Assembly (NCBI GenBank): GCA_002591745.1
Contig: PDLQ01000002.1
Coordinates: 1 to 64,000 of the forward strand
Source of the DNA: Lewinellaceae bacterium SD302
GTDB taxonomy: Bacteria; Bacteroidota; Bacteroidia; Chitinophagales; Saprospiraceae
Direction of reading: 5' to 3'
DNA length: 64,000 nucleotides
Within the stretch, counting starts at the first letter, position 1; each line of letters opens with the position of its first letter. The notes below the pieces were generated by a model. The model was not told the DNA's origin, ran no database searches, and saw only the letters and a program-made list of their open reading frames with translations. Of this stretch, positions 16,867-26,719 are shown piece after piece. Both the position numbers and the translations under genes were made by a program.

Positions 16867-17110
16867 CTACAAGCAAACCACCCAATAGGCGTGGACCGGA
16901 ATGCCCATTACAGTCTACTCCAAGGTGCATATACGGGTGCGCAAGCCCTGTCTTCATTATGGATGGCGCACGGGTACGTTCTCAACTCAAAAGGGAGAAG
17001 TTGCTATCCATAACGATTCTAATAATTCAAAAACACGACGGAGTGGTTAACGAGCAAATCCGAACTCATCGGCAAAATCTGCGGCCAAATCCAGAGCGAC
17101 CTGGAGGTCG

Positions 17111-18067
17111 CTAGCCAATTCCCGCTAACGCCTTCTCCGCATTATCCGTCACTTCCAGCCCGGCCCAGCCCGCTTCACCTTCGTATAGCAACTCCCCCCG
17201 ATAACGGAAACTGACGGCCAATTCCGCCCGTAGACTCTCATTGATTTTGCCAGTCATTGCACCCTGGATCGGACTGGCCAGATCACCGCCGGCACCGGGC
17301 CTGCCAGTGACCCTTAGTAATCTCTTCTTATCGCTCAATTCTATGGTGACTTGATTAGCCTTGAAATGCAACTTGGCCTTGGCTCCCGTCCAGGTCGCGA
17401 GGGTATGTAGCTCCCCGTCGAAGAGGAAGGTGGACAGAAAACCGACGAAACTCGTCCCCAACCAGGGAATATCCGCCACCGAGACCATTAAACTATTGGG
17501 GGCGGGATGATTCAGGTGATTGCTTTGTAGCCAGACCCAGGCGTTGGGGAAGCTCTTTCCCCAGTCTTTTTCGATATAGCCAACGGCTTGCTTGCTGAAT
17601 GCTCTTTTGCCGTTCTGATCTTCCAACCAGCCTTCCAGACGATGGTGCAAGCTTACCAGCCCGTGATAGCACTGCATACCGGGAACGTAACCGTACCAGC
17701 CCATCACTCCGGGAGCCGCTCGCCGGCTGGGCCAGGGCACTGCTACTTTGTTAGTCACCTTCATTTTTAGATCTGATAGATTCAGCTCCAATTCATCAGC
17801 ACTGAAATGATTTTCACCGATGCTGACCGCGAAACGATCTTTCTTCGCCTGAAATTCTTCGAAAGCAAAACGATGATAACTGCTCGTGGCGGCCACTCCA
17901 TCCAGGACCTGGATGAAGGCATGCTGCTCCCCGTCTTCGCCCATACTGACGCCTGGTATAATGGCGTAAGCTACGTCCAGTTCTGGGTCTACAAGCTTAA
18001 AATACCAGCCTTCGAAATAACGCCGGCTTTGCCCCCAGCCCTGGTAGCGAGTAGGGTGCAGAGCCAT
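17111..18067 (-). CDS. Tocopherol cyclase-like protein
   Basis: This 318-residue protein carries two signature segments of the tocopherol cyclase family: SRRYFEGWYFKLVD near the N-terminus, and YIEKDWGKSFPNAWVWLQSNH in the middle. Plant and cyanobacterial members close the chromanol ring of vitamin E. Heterotrophic Bacteroidota encode relatives without the rest of that pathway, so the activity here is unknown. The ATG at 18067 is preferred over an in-frame TTG at 18106. It follows the giant surface protein gene on the same strand by about 40 bases, so cotranscription is likely. A dispersed-word copy (17742-17750) encodes NKVAVP. Confidence 0.8.
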   Translation of the reverse strand: MALHPTRYQGWGQSRRYFEGWYFKLVDPELDVAYAIIPGVSMGEDGEQHAFIQVLDGVAATSSYHRFAFEEFQAKKDRFAVSIGENHFSADELELNLSDLKMKVTNKVAVPWPSRRAAPGVMGWYGYVPGMQCYHGLVSLHHRLEGWLEDQNGKRAFSKQAVGYIEKDWGKSFPNAWVWLQSNHLNHPAPNSLMVSVADIPWLGTSFVGFLSTFLFDGELHTLATWTGAKAKLHFKANQVTIELSDKKRLLRVTGRPGAGGDLASPIQGAMTGKINESLRAELAVSFRYRGELLYEGEAGWAGLEVTDNAEKALAGIG

Positions 18068-18108
18068 GCGTCGGTAGTTTTTCAAACTATTTTGATTCAG
18101 GTGCAAGA

Positions 18109-21100
18109 TCAGCGAAGTAGTGTAATCTCGCCTTTAAGCAATTCCTTACGACCATCTTCCAGATTGACGAAAACCTGGAAAACGTAGACGCCGGGGTTGA
18201 CGGGTTCGCCACGGTGGCGACCGTCCCAGCCCCAGGCCGGATCGTTCTTGGTCAGGTTGCCGGTGGCTTCGTGGACAACGTCGCCCCAACGGTCGAAGAT
18301 GTAGAAATCCTGGTAATCCACAATGCCCCGGTCGCCGAAGAAGGTGAAAAGATCATTGACGCCATCGCCGTTCGGACTGAAACCGGAAGGCACGAAAACG
18401 GGAACATTCCGATCTACCCTCACCATTACTTCACTACTGACGGAACAACCTGCGGCATCGTAGACGGTAAGGCGATAAATCGCGTTTTCGGTTGGACTAA
18501 CAAAGTAGCCAAGTCTCTGGAGATCAGTAAGGCTGTCGGGGCCAGGCGACCATACTGCACTGTCCACGATCAAATTGGTCTGGGCGGTCAATAATAGACT
18601 GTCACCAAGCAATAGCACGGGAGCGTCCGGGCTGATGACCAACTGACCGACGGGCGGATCCACCAAATCAAATTGCTCGCTAACGACACAACCATTAACA
18701 TCCTGGACTTCCAGATTCACTGCTCCGGCCCGGTGGCGAATCTCAACAGGGAAATCACCGACTGGCGCAAATACACCCTGGTCGAAGCGGTAGAGGTAAG
18801 GCCCTCCGGAGCCACCATCGACGGTGTCGAGCCGAACGCCCGGTGGGTTACCGAAGCAGTCGCCTTCGATTGCCGAGGCGGTGAAGAACATGGGCAGCGG
18901 TTCGTTCAGGAGCATTTCGGAAGAAACCGAACAGCCATTCGGATGAGTAGCGGTAACGGAGTAGTTGCCGGCCGGCAGTCCACTTACCTCATTACCGGTT
19001 GCACCGTTCGACCAGCGTAAGCTGTAAGCTTCAACGTCATCACCAGTGAGTTCTGCCAGTATACGGCCGTCAATTCCGCCAGCACAACTGATGGCGTTAG
19101 TGCCGTCGCCACTCAGAACACTCAGACTCAGGGTAGGAGCCTGGGGAACAGCTACGTTGCCCGAGAAAGCCAGGGCGCAGGTCTCGCTTATTGCAATGGC
19201 ATTAATCAGTCCAATTTCATTACCTCCCGCCGGGCTTACGGTAATACTGCTCGTGCCGGCGGGTAAAGTGTAGGTAGCCTGACTTGTATTACTGAGGCTT
19301 AGTTCCAGGTCGCCTCCGCCGTTGTAATCGAAAGTGAGGGTGAATACTTCGTCGCCGCAATTACCTTCAATATCGACCAGGGAAACGGCCAGCGGTTCAT
19401 CGAAAGAAAGGTTTACCTGTACGGTGGAATCACAACCATTGGCGGACATGCCGGCCAATACGACGCTACCACTCGGATTCGCCTGATTAAAAGTTTGTCC
19501 ACCGACGGAGACGTTTTCATCCGGACAGACCGTTGGATTGAACGCGCCAACGGCCGGTGCAAAGAAGTCAAGACTTACCGCCACGGTAGAATCACAGCCG
19601 TTGACAGACATGCCGGTCAACACCACATTTCCACTCGGGTTATCCACATCGAAGGTGACGCCTCCGAACACGAATTCGTCGGTACTACAGATGGTGGTAT
19701 TCAGGACGCCGGTTGCCGGGGGGAAGAAATCTACGGTGACCGTTACCGTTGAGTCACAGCCGTTGACCGAAGCGCCGGTAAGCACAACGTCGTCGGTCGG
19801 GTTGTTCACGTCGAAGGTGACGCCACCGAATACAAACTGGTCGGTACTACAGATGGTGGTATTCAGGACGCCGGTTGCCGGGGGGAAGAAATCTACGGTG
19901 ACCGTTACCGTGGAGTCACAGCCGTTGACCGAAGCGCCGGTGAGCACAACGTCGTCGGTCGGATTGTCCACGTCGAAGGTGACGCCTCCGAATACAAACT
20001 GGTCGGTACTACAGATGGTGGTGTTCAGAACGCCGGTTGCCGGGGGGAAGAAATCTACGGAGACCGTTACCGTGGAGTCACAGCCGTTGACCGAAGCACC
20101 GTTGAGCACAACGTCGTCGGTCGGGTTGTCCACGTCGAAGGTAATACCACCGAATACAAACTGGTCGGTACTACAGATGGTGGTGTTCAGAACGCCGGTT
20201 GCCGGGGGAAAGAAATCTACGGTGACCGTTACGGTGGAGTCACAGCCGTTGACCGAAGCACCGTTGAGCAGAACGTCGTCGGTCGGGTTGTCCACGTCGA
20301 AGGTGACACCTTCATAGATAAACTGGTCGGTACTACAGATGGTGGTATTCAGGACGCCGGTTGCCGGGGGGAAGAAATCTACGGTGACCGTTACCGTGGA
20401 GTCACAGCCATTGACCGAAGCGCCGGTGAGCACAACGTCGTCGGTCGGGTTGTCCACGTCGAAGGTGACGCCACCGAATACGAACTGGTCAGTACTACAG
20501 ATGGTGGGATTCAGGACGCCGGTTGCCGGGGGAAAGAAGTTAACGGTGACCGTTACGGTAGAATCACATCCGTTGATCGAAGCACCGGGCAATAGTACGT
20601 CGTCGGTCGGATTATTGATGTCAAATATGGTCCCACCTACGGTAATGGCATCTGTACTACAAATGGTCGGTGTGAAAGTACCGGTAGCGGGAGGAAAGAA
20701 AGTCAGGTTTACATTCACGATACTGTCGCAACCCTGTACGGACGGGAAAGCGGAAAGGAAAAAGCCCATTGGCGTGGCTGCGTCGAAAACGTTTCCTTCC
20801 AGCGTCAGACTTTCACCCGGGCAAAGTGTTGTATTCACCGTTTCACTCACTGCGGAAACAAAGGTCAGGTCCACTACCAGTAAGCTGTCGCATCCGTTTG
20901 CGGACTGTCCCGCCAACACGATTTCGTCACCGGGGTTGTTTTCGTCAAAGTTCTGACCGGCAATGGTGACCACATCACCGGAACAGAATGTCTGTCTGAT
21001 CGTGTCCGTGGCCAGGTCAAAATGATTAATCGTGAGTTCTTCCATAACTGCCACGGCGGAACCACAGAGATCGTCACTGAGAAACAAGGCTACCAGGCTG

Positions 21101-24045
21101 TAATTTTCCAAGTCCGTAGAGCCACCGGGAGGGAGATCGGCCGGGCATAAGTTGATCGTCGTATCATTCGTCGTCACTACGTCGAGTACGGCAGGAAAAT
21201 CGTTGCCGGTCGTCTGATCAATCAGTGAATAGCCGATTCTGAAAGGTGGAGTGCCGGTGAGGCTGATGTCGACTGTAACGCATTCACCCGCGCATATTGA
21301 ATCGGGCGCGTCAATTGAAATTTCGGGAAAGTCGGTAAAGGCTACTAAAGTATCGAAGGAGGTAGCCGAACAACCATTCGCATCAGTGACCAGTAATTCG
21401 TAAGGACCGGCAGGTACATTCATGGGGTTGGCGACATTGCCCAGATCGGGTGTCCATGCATAGGTGAATGGAGCCGTCCCATCACTTACCGTTGCCACGA
21501 AGCTGCCCGTATTCGGGGAGTCACAGTCGGGCTGGGTAGCTGCTACGCTAACCGTCATAATACAGCCACCGGGGTCTACCACTACGGTACATTCCTCGGT
21601 ACAGCCGTTCGCATCGGTAATGGTGTAATTGTAGGTGCCGGGGGAAACATTGTTAAAAATCACGGGCGCATCCGCTGCGGTCAGTCCCGTAGAGTCAAGA
21701 TCACCAGAGATGTCAAAAGGTTCCTCTCCGGAGAAGTCGATGGTAATAGTGCCGTCGTTGAGTCCACTGGCCGTCTCGTTGGTGGAGGAGCAATTCAGCA
21801 CCAGGTCCATCGGCTCAGTGATGAGGATGGTATCCGCGGCGGTACAACCAGTATTGTCGGTGACGGTTACTTGGTATTCTCCGGCGGGCAAACCACTAGG
21901 GTTGTCATCATCTCCGATGGCCGCAACGTTCCACGCATAAGCGTAGGGTGGGACACCAGCGGAGAGGATGGTAGATAGTGCGGCCGTGCTGTCGCCGTGA
22001 CAATCGATCATCGCCGCCAGGGTAATCTCAACGTCGAATAGAGGTGGGTCGGTCAGGACGATAGTTTCGGTGGCCAGTATGCAGTTGGTGTCACCTACGG
22101 TCAGTTCATAGGAGCCGGCCATCAGTCCGCCCAGTACTGGCTCACCATCGTTGCCGGCTACGGACCAGATGATGGTACTGTCGCCGGCCGCGTCCATAAT
22201 TGTTACGGTGATGCTGCCGTCGGCGGAACCGTTACAGCTGGGGTTTACAATTTCGGTGGTGTAGCTGATATCGCACTGAATCTCTTCCACTTCGAAGAAG
22301 CAGAATTCCGTACAGCCGTTGGCATCGGTAATCGTGGCAACGTAGGTATCTGGCGGCAGGTCAGGAATCACGGTGCCCGAAACGTAATCGGTGAAGAGTG
22401 AACCATTCAGGTCGAGGTCATAGGGAGCTGTTCCACCGGAGACATCTACGGTCACGGTACCATCGTCGTCGCCGAAATTAGAGGGTGTTCCGGAGCAAGA
22501 AACCGTCAAAACATCCGGCTCTTCCACAGTGAAGGAAATGCCGGTGATCTCACAACCTTCTTCGTCATTTACGTTGAGGGTATAAACACCGGCCGCAAGT
22601 CCACTGATGTCTTCGGTATTAGCGGTGAAGGTGCCGGGGCCGCTCCAGTCGAAGGTAAAATCCGGGTAGCCGCCGGCCAGGGTGATGTCGATGGCTCCGT
22701 CGTCACTACCCGAACAAGTCAGGTCGGTGACAATACTGTCGTCCAGCATCAGGGTGGCACAGTCAACGACCAGAATCGTCAGCTGGCAGGTTTCTTCACA
22801 TGCCGCGCCATTGGCATCCTGAATGGTAAAGGTGTAGTCGCCGTTAGAAAGGGGAGGCGTCGTAAAGTTATTGACGCTGAAGGTTTCACTACCAGTGTCT
22901 CCTCCGCTCCAACTGACGGTATAGGGTTGCACACCACCGACCAAAAAGAAGCTCACGCTGTTGTCCGCATTGGGCATGGTGGGGCAGGACGTACCGAAAG
23001 TGCAGAAAGGATTCATGACGAAAACCGTACACATCTCCTCACAGCCGTTGGCGTCCATTACGGTGATGGTATAATTGCCTTCGCTGGCGCCAGTAACGGT
23101 GTTGGTGCCGAAGTTGCCCGGGCTGGAACCGGTAGACGGGCCCACCCAACTGAACGTGAAGGGCGCGGTACCCTGGGTGATGTTGAATGAGATCGTACCG
23201 TCATTACCCCCGATCAGGGTTGGGCTGGTCGGCATACATTCCGTGATCTCCAGCCCGTTGGTCTCGGGGATCTCAATGTTCTGAATGATGCCCTCGCAAC
23301 CGTAGAAGTCGGTCATGGTAACGGAATAAAAGCCGGGTGGTACGTTGTTGATGCCCGGTGTGGTGGCACCGTTGCTCCACTGGTAGGTCACGTTGCCGGC
23401 GTTGGGGTCGTCCGGGCAGTAGGCATCGGGTATTGCGCCCAGATTGATAGAGCCGCCGTTACTGTTACAGGTAGAGCCTACTACGGTTGGGTTAACGCTG
23501 CTGGCGTAATCGAAGCAGGTAGGGACGAAGTTGACCATACAGGTCTGAACGCAGCCCTCGTCGTCCGTCACCCGGATGGTGTACATACCCATCAGGATAC
23601 AAGTCTGGGAAGTCGTCGTGTTGCTCACGCTGAAATCGCGGGGGCTGTTGTAGAGGTTGAAACCCGGCCCGAAACCACCGACGATCTGATAAGTAACGCC
23701 GGATTCGTGGACCAATTCGCAGAAAACGGGGTTGGCACCGCCTTCTACCCGCCACTCGATCAGGCCGGCTCCGACCATATTGCCGGGGTCGGTTCGGTCA
23801 TCGGCCTGGCAATTAAGGATTGCCAGGGGTGGGCTAGCGGTACACATCATCTCCGGCTGGTGCCACACGAGTTCCAGTTCTTCCGGCGTCAGGACCCGGT
23901 CGAATTGCGGGGTCATGGTGACCAGCCTTGACGATTCAGGGGCAGCGCTGCGCTGATCGGTCGTAATCGTTGGATGAAGAACGGGATTTTGTGCAAATAT
24001 GGCCAAAGAGAAAAGCAGGAATAACGGCAGTATAGTTAGTCTCAT
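18109..24045 (-). CDS. Giant secreted surface protein with SprB-like repeats and type B T9SS sorting domain
   Basis: This 1978-residue protein has a signal peptide (MRLTILPLFLLFSLAIFAQ). About ten SprB-like Ig-fold repeats follow (roughly 190-930; SADGSITVTI and GNYTITVMDANGCEE style). Next are ten tandem 54-residue units (about 1018-1550; CSTDQFVFGGVTFDVDNP and NGCDSTVTVTVDFFPP), two more SprB-like repeats, and a C-terminal domain (FVPSGFSPNGDGVNDLF, then WDGRHRGEPVNPGVYVF). That last domain is the gliding-motility-associated, type B sorting signal for the type IX secretion system. Related proteins are cell-surface adhesins. Many Cys occur once per repeat at NGC, which could be structural. 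It probably forms a transcription unit with the tocopherol-cyclase-like gene. Confidence 0.92.
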   Translation of the reverse strand: MRLTILPLFLLFSLAIFAQNPVLHPTITTDQRSAAPESSRLVTMTPQFDRVLTPEELELVWHQPEMMCTASPPLAILNCQADDRTDPGNMVGAGLIEWRVEGGANPVFCELVHESGVTYQIVGGFGPGFNLYNSPRDFSVSNTTTSQTCILMGMYTIRVTDDEGCVQTCMVNFVPTCFDYASSVNPTVVGSTCNSNGGSINLGAIPDAYCPDDPNAGNVTYQWSNGATTPGINNVPPGFYSVTMTDFYGCEGIIQNIEIPETNGLEITECMPTSPTLIGGNDGTISFNITQGTAPFTFSWVGPSTGSSPGNFGTNTVTGASEGNYTITVMDANGCEEMCTVFVMNPFCTFGTSCPTMPNADNSVSFFLVGGVQPYTVSWSGGDTGSETFSVNNFTTPPLSNGDYTFTIQDANGAACEETCQLTILVVDCATLMLDDSIVTDLTCSGSDDGAIDITLAGGYPDFTFDWSGPGTFTANTEDISGLAAGVYTLNVNDEEGCEITGISFTVEEPDVLTVSCSGTPSNFGDDDGTVTVDVSGGTAPYDLDLNGSLFTDYVSGTVIPDLPPDTYVATITDANGCTEFCFFEVEEIQCDISYTTEIVNPSCNGSADGSITVTIMDAAGDSTIIWSVAGNDGEPVLGGLMAGSYELTVGDTNCILATETIVLTDPPLFDVEITLAAMIDCHGDSTAALSTILSAGVPPYAYAWNVAAIGDDDNPSGLPAGEYQVTVTDNTGCTAADTILITEPMDLVLNCSSTNETASGLNDGTITIDFSGEEPFDISGDLDSTGLTAADAPVIFNNVSPGTYNYTITDANGCTEECTVVVDPGGCIMTVSVAATQPDCDSPNTGSFVATVSDGTAPFTYAWTPDLGNVANPMNVPAGPYELLVTDANGCSATSFDTLVAFTDFPEISIDAPDSICAGECVTVDISLTGTPPFRIGYSLIDQTTGNDFPAVLDVVTTNDTTINLCPADLPPGGSTDLENYSLVALFLSDDLCGSAVAVMEELTINHFDLATDTIRQTFCSGDVVTIAGQNFDENNPGDEIVLAGQSANGCDSLLVVDLTFVSAVSETVNTTLCPGESLTLEGNVFDAATPMGFFLSAFPSVQGCDSIVNVNLTFFPPATGTFTPTICSTDAITVGGTIFDINNPTDDVLLPGASINGCDSTVTVTVNFFPPATGVLNPTICSTDQFVFGGVTFDVDNPTDDVVLTGASVNGCDSTVTVTVDFFPPATGVLNTTICSTDQFIYEGVTFDVDNPTDDVLLNGASVNGCDSTVTVTVDFFPPATGVLNTTICSTDQFVFGGITFDVDNPTDDVVLNGASVNGCDSTVTVSVDFFPPATGVLNTTICSTDQFVFGGVTFDVDNPTDDVVLTGASVNGCDSTVTVTVDFFPPATGVLNTTICSTDQFVFGGVTFDVNNPTDDVVLTGASVNGCDSTVTVTVDFFPPATGVLNTTICSTDEFVFGGVTFDVDNPSGNVVLTGMSVNGCDSTVAVSLDFFAPAVGAFNPTVCPDENVSVGGQTFNQANPSGSVVLAGMSANGCDSTVQVNLSFDEPLAVSLVDIEGNCGDEVFTLTFDYNGGGDLELSLSNTSQATYTLPAGTSSITVSPAGGNEIGLINAIAISETCALAFSGNVAVPQAPTLSLSVLSGDGTNAISCAGGIDGRILAELTGDDVEAYSLRWSNGATGNEVSGLPAGNYSVTATHPNGCSVSSEMLLNEPLPMFFTASAIEGDCFGNPPGVRLDTVDGGSGGPYLYRFDQGVFAPVGDFPVEIRHRAGAVNLEVQDVNGCVVSEQFDLVDPPVGQLVISPDAPVLLLGDSLLLTAQTNLIVDSAVWSPGPDSLTDLQRLGYFVSPTENAIYRLTVYDAAGCSVSSEVMVRVDRNVPVFVPSGFSPNGDGVNDLFTFFGDRGIVDYQDFYIFDRWGDVVHEATGNLTKNDPAWGWDGRHRGEPVNPGVYVFQVFVNLEDGRKELLKGEITLLR
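19410..20995 (-). repeat. 162-bp coding tandem repeat array (about ten units)
   Basis: The sequence GGTACTACAGATGGTGGT recurs at 162-base spacing (near 19680, 19842, 20004, 20166, 20328 and 20490). Flanking units are more diverged: about six central units are nearly identical and about four outer ones are degenerate. Each unit encodes 54 residues of the surface protein. The gradient of divergence from centre to edges suggests recent expansion by unequal recombination. Confidence 0.92.
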
Positions 24046-24362
24046 TAGATAGGGGGATAACGTAAAAGTGCAAATGCGAGAAGATAAATATACGGTGGTT
24101 CGTAGAATTGGGATAGTTAGCGGCTTCTGCTTAGGAATCCGATTAGTGAATTTTATGACAATGGCCAGACTTTTGAGTGTCGGAGAAGATTATTCGGTGC
24201 CCTTCGAGACTGACCTACATACTTTCCGGCTTTCCATTATTTCACGAGTTTTGTATTTGTGGCTGACAAAGTAGCAGTGTCTGATTTCGGACTATAAACC
24301 TTGCTACTTTGAAGCCAGGGAAAAAAAGCAAGCACATCGCAGGTAATAAGATAGAATCTGCC
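24046..24362. other. Intergenic region upstream of the atp operon
   Basis: This is the divergent spacer between the surface protein and atpB. A forward frame at 24068-24274 lacks any recognisable feature and is not called. The region contains an inverted pair of the dispersed word: CAAAGTAGC at 24267-24275 and GCTACTTTG at 24303-24311, 27 bases apart. Confidence 0.5.
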
Positions 24363-24370
24363 TACATTTG
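24363..24370 (+). promoter_or_regulatory. -7 box of the ATP synthase operon
   Basis: TACATTTG matches TAnnTTTG. It lies 34 bases before the GTG start of atpB and overlaps an in-frame TTG, which argues against the longer frame. No clear -33 element was found. Confidence 0.5.
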
Positions 24371-24403
24371 CGGTCAATTTCCAAGCCAGTTAAACTACTC
24401 GGT

Positions 24404-25717
24404 GTGAAAGCTATTTTGCGAATTGCTATTTCCGGACTCATCTGTTTGCTCGTTCTCGTAGGGGGACTGAGCGCTCAAGCTGGTCACGACGGCCACGACC
24501 ACGATGGCCACGATCACCCGGTTGAGAAAGACAGTGGTGCCCACGGTGAGGAAGCAACTTACGATCCCGTTTCCACCATCATGCATCACATTGCCGATGC
24601 TAACGAATTCCACCTCTTCGGTGAAGTTAGTATCCCCCTTCCCGTGATCCTTTACGCTCCCGGCCACGGTTTTACCACTGGCCTGAGCAGTATGTTCCAC
24701 CACGGAGCTACCGCCGTAGACGGTTACGTGATGAACCACGGCCGGGTTAACCGCATTGCCGATGCTTCTTTCCCCGAGGGGCACGTCGACCTGGAAGGTG
24801 AGGGTCATCACTTCGTTCACGAAAGCGAAGACGGCGAGAGTGCCTACGTCATGGCCGGTGGCAAGCAGTATATGCTGGACAAGCCTTCTACCCTGGACGG
24901 TGGTCTGATGGGTGGAGGCATCACGAGCTTTTACGACTTCAGTATCACCAAGAACGTGCTGACCATGATGTTGGCCGCCCTGTTGTTGTTCATCATCTTC
25001 GGTCGGGTGAGCAGTGCTTACAAGAAACGTGGCGATAATGCTCCCTCTGGTCTGCAGGGTTTTCTGGAGCCGGTATTTGTTTTTATCCGTGACGAAGTGG
25101 CCAGGCCAATGATCGGTGAGAAGCATTACGAGCGCTTCCTGCCCTTCATCATGTCGATCTTCTTCTTTATTCTGGTTTGTAACCTCCTGGGACTGATTCC
25201 TTTCTTCCCGGGTAGTTCCAACGTTACCGGCAACATCGGTGTGACGATGGTACTGGCCTTTTTGGTCTTCCTGGTCACCAACTTCAGCGGCAACAAGCAC
25301 TACTGGGAGCACACGCTCTGGATGCCCGGTGTACCCTGGTGGGTAAAATTGTTTGTACTGACCCCGGTAGAAGTGCTGGGATTGGTCATCAAGCCCGTAT
25401 CCCTGATGATTCGTCTGTTTGCCAACATCACGGCCGGACACATCATCATTCTGAGCCTGATCGGTCTGATTTTCGTCTTCGGTAACAATGGAGCCAGTGT
25501 GGGCGGTGCCGCTACCGGTGCGGTAGTCGGTGGACTGTTCACGGCTTTCATGAACCTGATCGAATTACTGGTGGCCTTCCTCCAGGCCTTCATTTTCGCC
25601 ATGCTGAGCGCCAGCTACATCGGTGCGGCGGTAGAAGACCACGACCACCACGATGAGGACCACGCTACGGATCACCACCATGGTGGAGCCTACGCAGAAA
25701 AGGTTGCTCACCACTAA
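24404..25717 (+). CDS. atpB: F0F1 ATP synthase subunit a
   Basis: This 437-residue protein is the proton-channel subunit of the membrane sector. The stretch PVSLMIRLFANITAGHI contains the essential Arg of subunit a, and five or more hydrophobic helices lie in the C-terminal two thirds. A GTG start at 24404 gives the signal peptide MKAILRIAISGLICLLVLVGGLSAQ, and the promoter box supports it. The protein is longer than the usual 230-280 residues: it has a His/Asp-rich periplasmic segment near the N-terminus (HDGHDHDGHDH) and a His-rich C-terminus (DHDHHDEDHATDHHHGG), both potential metal-binding regions. It is the first gene of the operon. Confidence 0.95.
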   Translation: MKAILRIAISGLICLLVLVGGLSAQAGHDGHDHDGHDHPVEKDSGAHGEEATYDPVSTIMHHIADANEFHLFGEVSIPLPVILYAPGHGFTTGLSSMFHHGATAVDGYVMNHGRVNRIADASFPEGHVDLEGEGHHFVHESEDGESAYVMAGGKQYMLDKPSTLDGGLMGGGITSFYDFSITKNVLTMMLAALLLFIIFGRVSSAYKKRGDNAPSGLQGFLEPVFVFIRDEVARPMIGEKHYERFLPFIMSIFFFILVCNLLGLIPFFPGSSNVTGNIGVTMVLAFLVFLVTNFSGNKHYWEHTLWMPGVPWWVKLFVLTPVEVLGLVIKPVSLMIRLFANITAGHIIILSLIGLIFVFGNNGASVGGAATGAVVGGLFTAFMNLIELLVAFLQAFIFAMLSASYIGAAVEDHDHHDEDHATDHHHGGAYAEKVAHH

Positions 25718-25778
25718 AAGAAACTTCGTTCGTAACCGCCTGGCGGCCACGAACTTTAAGAATAACTGAATTTTTTAA

Positions 25779-25994
<216 letters not shown>

Positions 25995-26020
25995 TATCCG
26001 ACTACCACTGCAAAAGGAAA

Positions 26021-26060
26021 GAACCGGCGGTCGATTCGCGCTTGGCGGCGGCCCCGGTTC
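26021..26060 (+). repeat. Hairpin in the atpE-atpF spacer
   Basis: GAACCGG (26021-26027) pairs with CCGGTTC (26054-26060) in a GC-rich 109-base spacer. No T-run follows, so it may be an mRNA-stability or processing element rather than a terminator. Confidence 0.45.
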
Positions 26061-26103
26061 AACCCTTTAACTTTCAGTAAGTAATTTTTAAGGTAAGAAT
26101 ACC

Positions 26104-26616
26104 ATGTACCAACTTTTCCTCATCGATTTCAGCGTCATCAAGCCCGACCCGGGTTTGCTTTTCTGGACCAGCGTTATTTTCCTGCTGGTATGGTTCGGTC
26201 TCGGCCGTACTGCTTTCAAGCCGATTCAGAAGGCACTGAAGAAGCGCGAAAACGAAATCCAGGACAGCATTGACGAAGCCAAGCGCGTACAGGCGGAAAT
26301 GGCTCAGCTCAAAGCTGACAACCAGCAACTGCTGGCCGAAGCCCGCGAAGAAGGCATGCGCATCAAGCGCGACGCCGAAGGCGCCGCCAATCGCATCATC
26401 AGTGAAGCCAAGGAAGAAGCCAAGGCCCAGCAGCAAAAGATCGCCGCTGACGCCAAACGCGACATCGACAACATGCGCAACGCCGCCATGGTCGACCTCA
26501 AGCAACAAGTGGGCATCATGGCCCTCGAGATTGCCGAAAAGGTGGTCCGCAAAGAACTCAGCGACGACAAAGGCCAGCAACAGTTGGTGGATAAGTTGGT
26601 TGCAAACCTGAATTAG
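26104..26616 (+). CDS. atpF: F0F1 ATP synthase subunit b
   Basis: This 170-residue protein has one N-terminal transmembrane helix (LLFWTSVIFLLVWFGLG). A long charged coiled coil follows (KPIQKALKKRENEIQDSIDEAKR to the end, rich in Ala, Glu, Lys and Gln), the peripheral stalk that holds F1 to F0. Length and architecture are normal. It lies between atpE and atpH in the canonical order. Confidence 0.95.
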   Translation: MYQLFLIDFSVIKPDPGLLFWTSVIFLLVWFGLGRTAFKPIQKALKKRENEIQDSIDEAKRVQAEMAQLKADNQQLLAEAREEGMRIKRDAEGAANRIISEAKEEAKAQQQKIAADAKRDIDNMRNAAMVDLKQQVGIMALEIAEKVVRKELSDDKGQQQLVDKLVANLN

Positions 26617-26719
26617 AGACGCTAGACAATAGACGCTAGACGCTAGATGCCGCATACGCGGTCATTCATAGCGAGTCTGGCATCTAGTGTCTGGTATCTA
26701 GCATCTAGTGTCTTAACAA
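26617..26719. repeat. Iterated inverted-repeat spacer between atpF and atpH (word TAGACGCTAGA)
   Basis: Almost the whole 103-base spacer consists of iterated AGACGCTAGA-type words on the left (AATAGACGCTAGACGCTAGA). On the right are inverted counterparts (GGCATCTAGTGTCTGGTATC and so on), with a 25-base loop. The arms pair imperfectly over about 35 bases, which would place a long hairpin between two essential genes of the operon. Confidence 0.7.

Noticed and set aside
17037-17110. Short reverse frame resembling a C-terminal extension of the tocopherol-cyclase-like protein (LASDLQVALDLAADFADEF)
   Set aside because: It would require a frameshift after a normal C-terminus, is only about 20 codons long and overlaps a hairpin, so chance is likelier than a disrupted end.
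19538-20317. Forward repetitive frame over the 162-bp repeats, and possible CRISPR
   Set aside because: Repeat units are 162 bp, continuous and coding on the reverse strand with no unique spacers. This is a protein repeat, not a CRISPR array, and the forward frame is its shadow.
24068-24274. 68-codon forward frame before the atp promoter
   Set aside because: It ends within a repeat pair, has no family features, and is likely chance.
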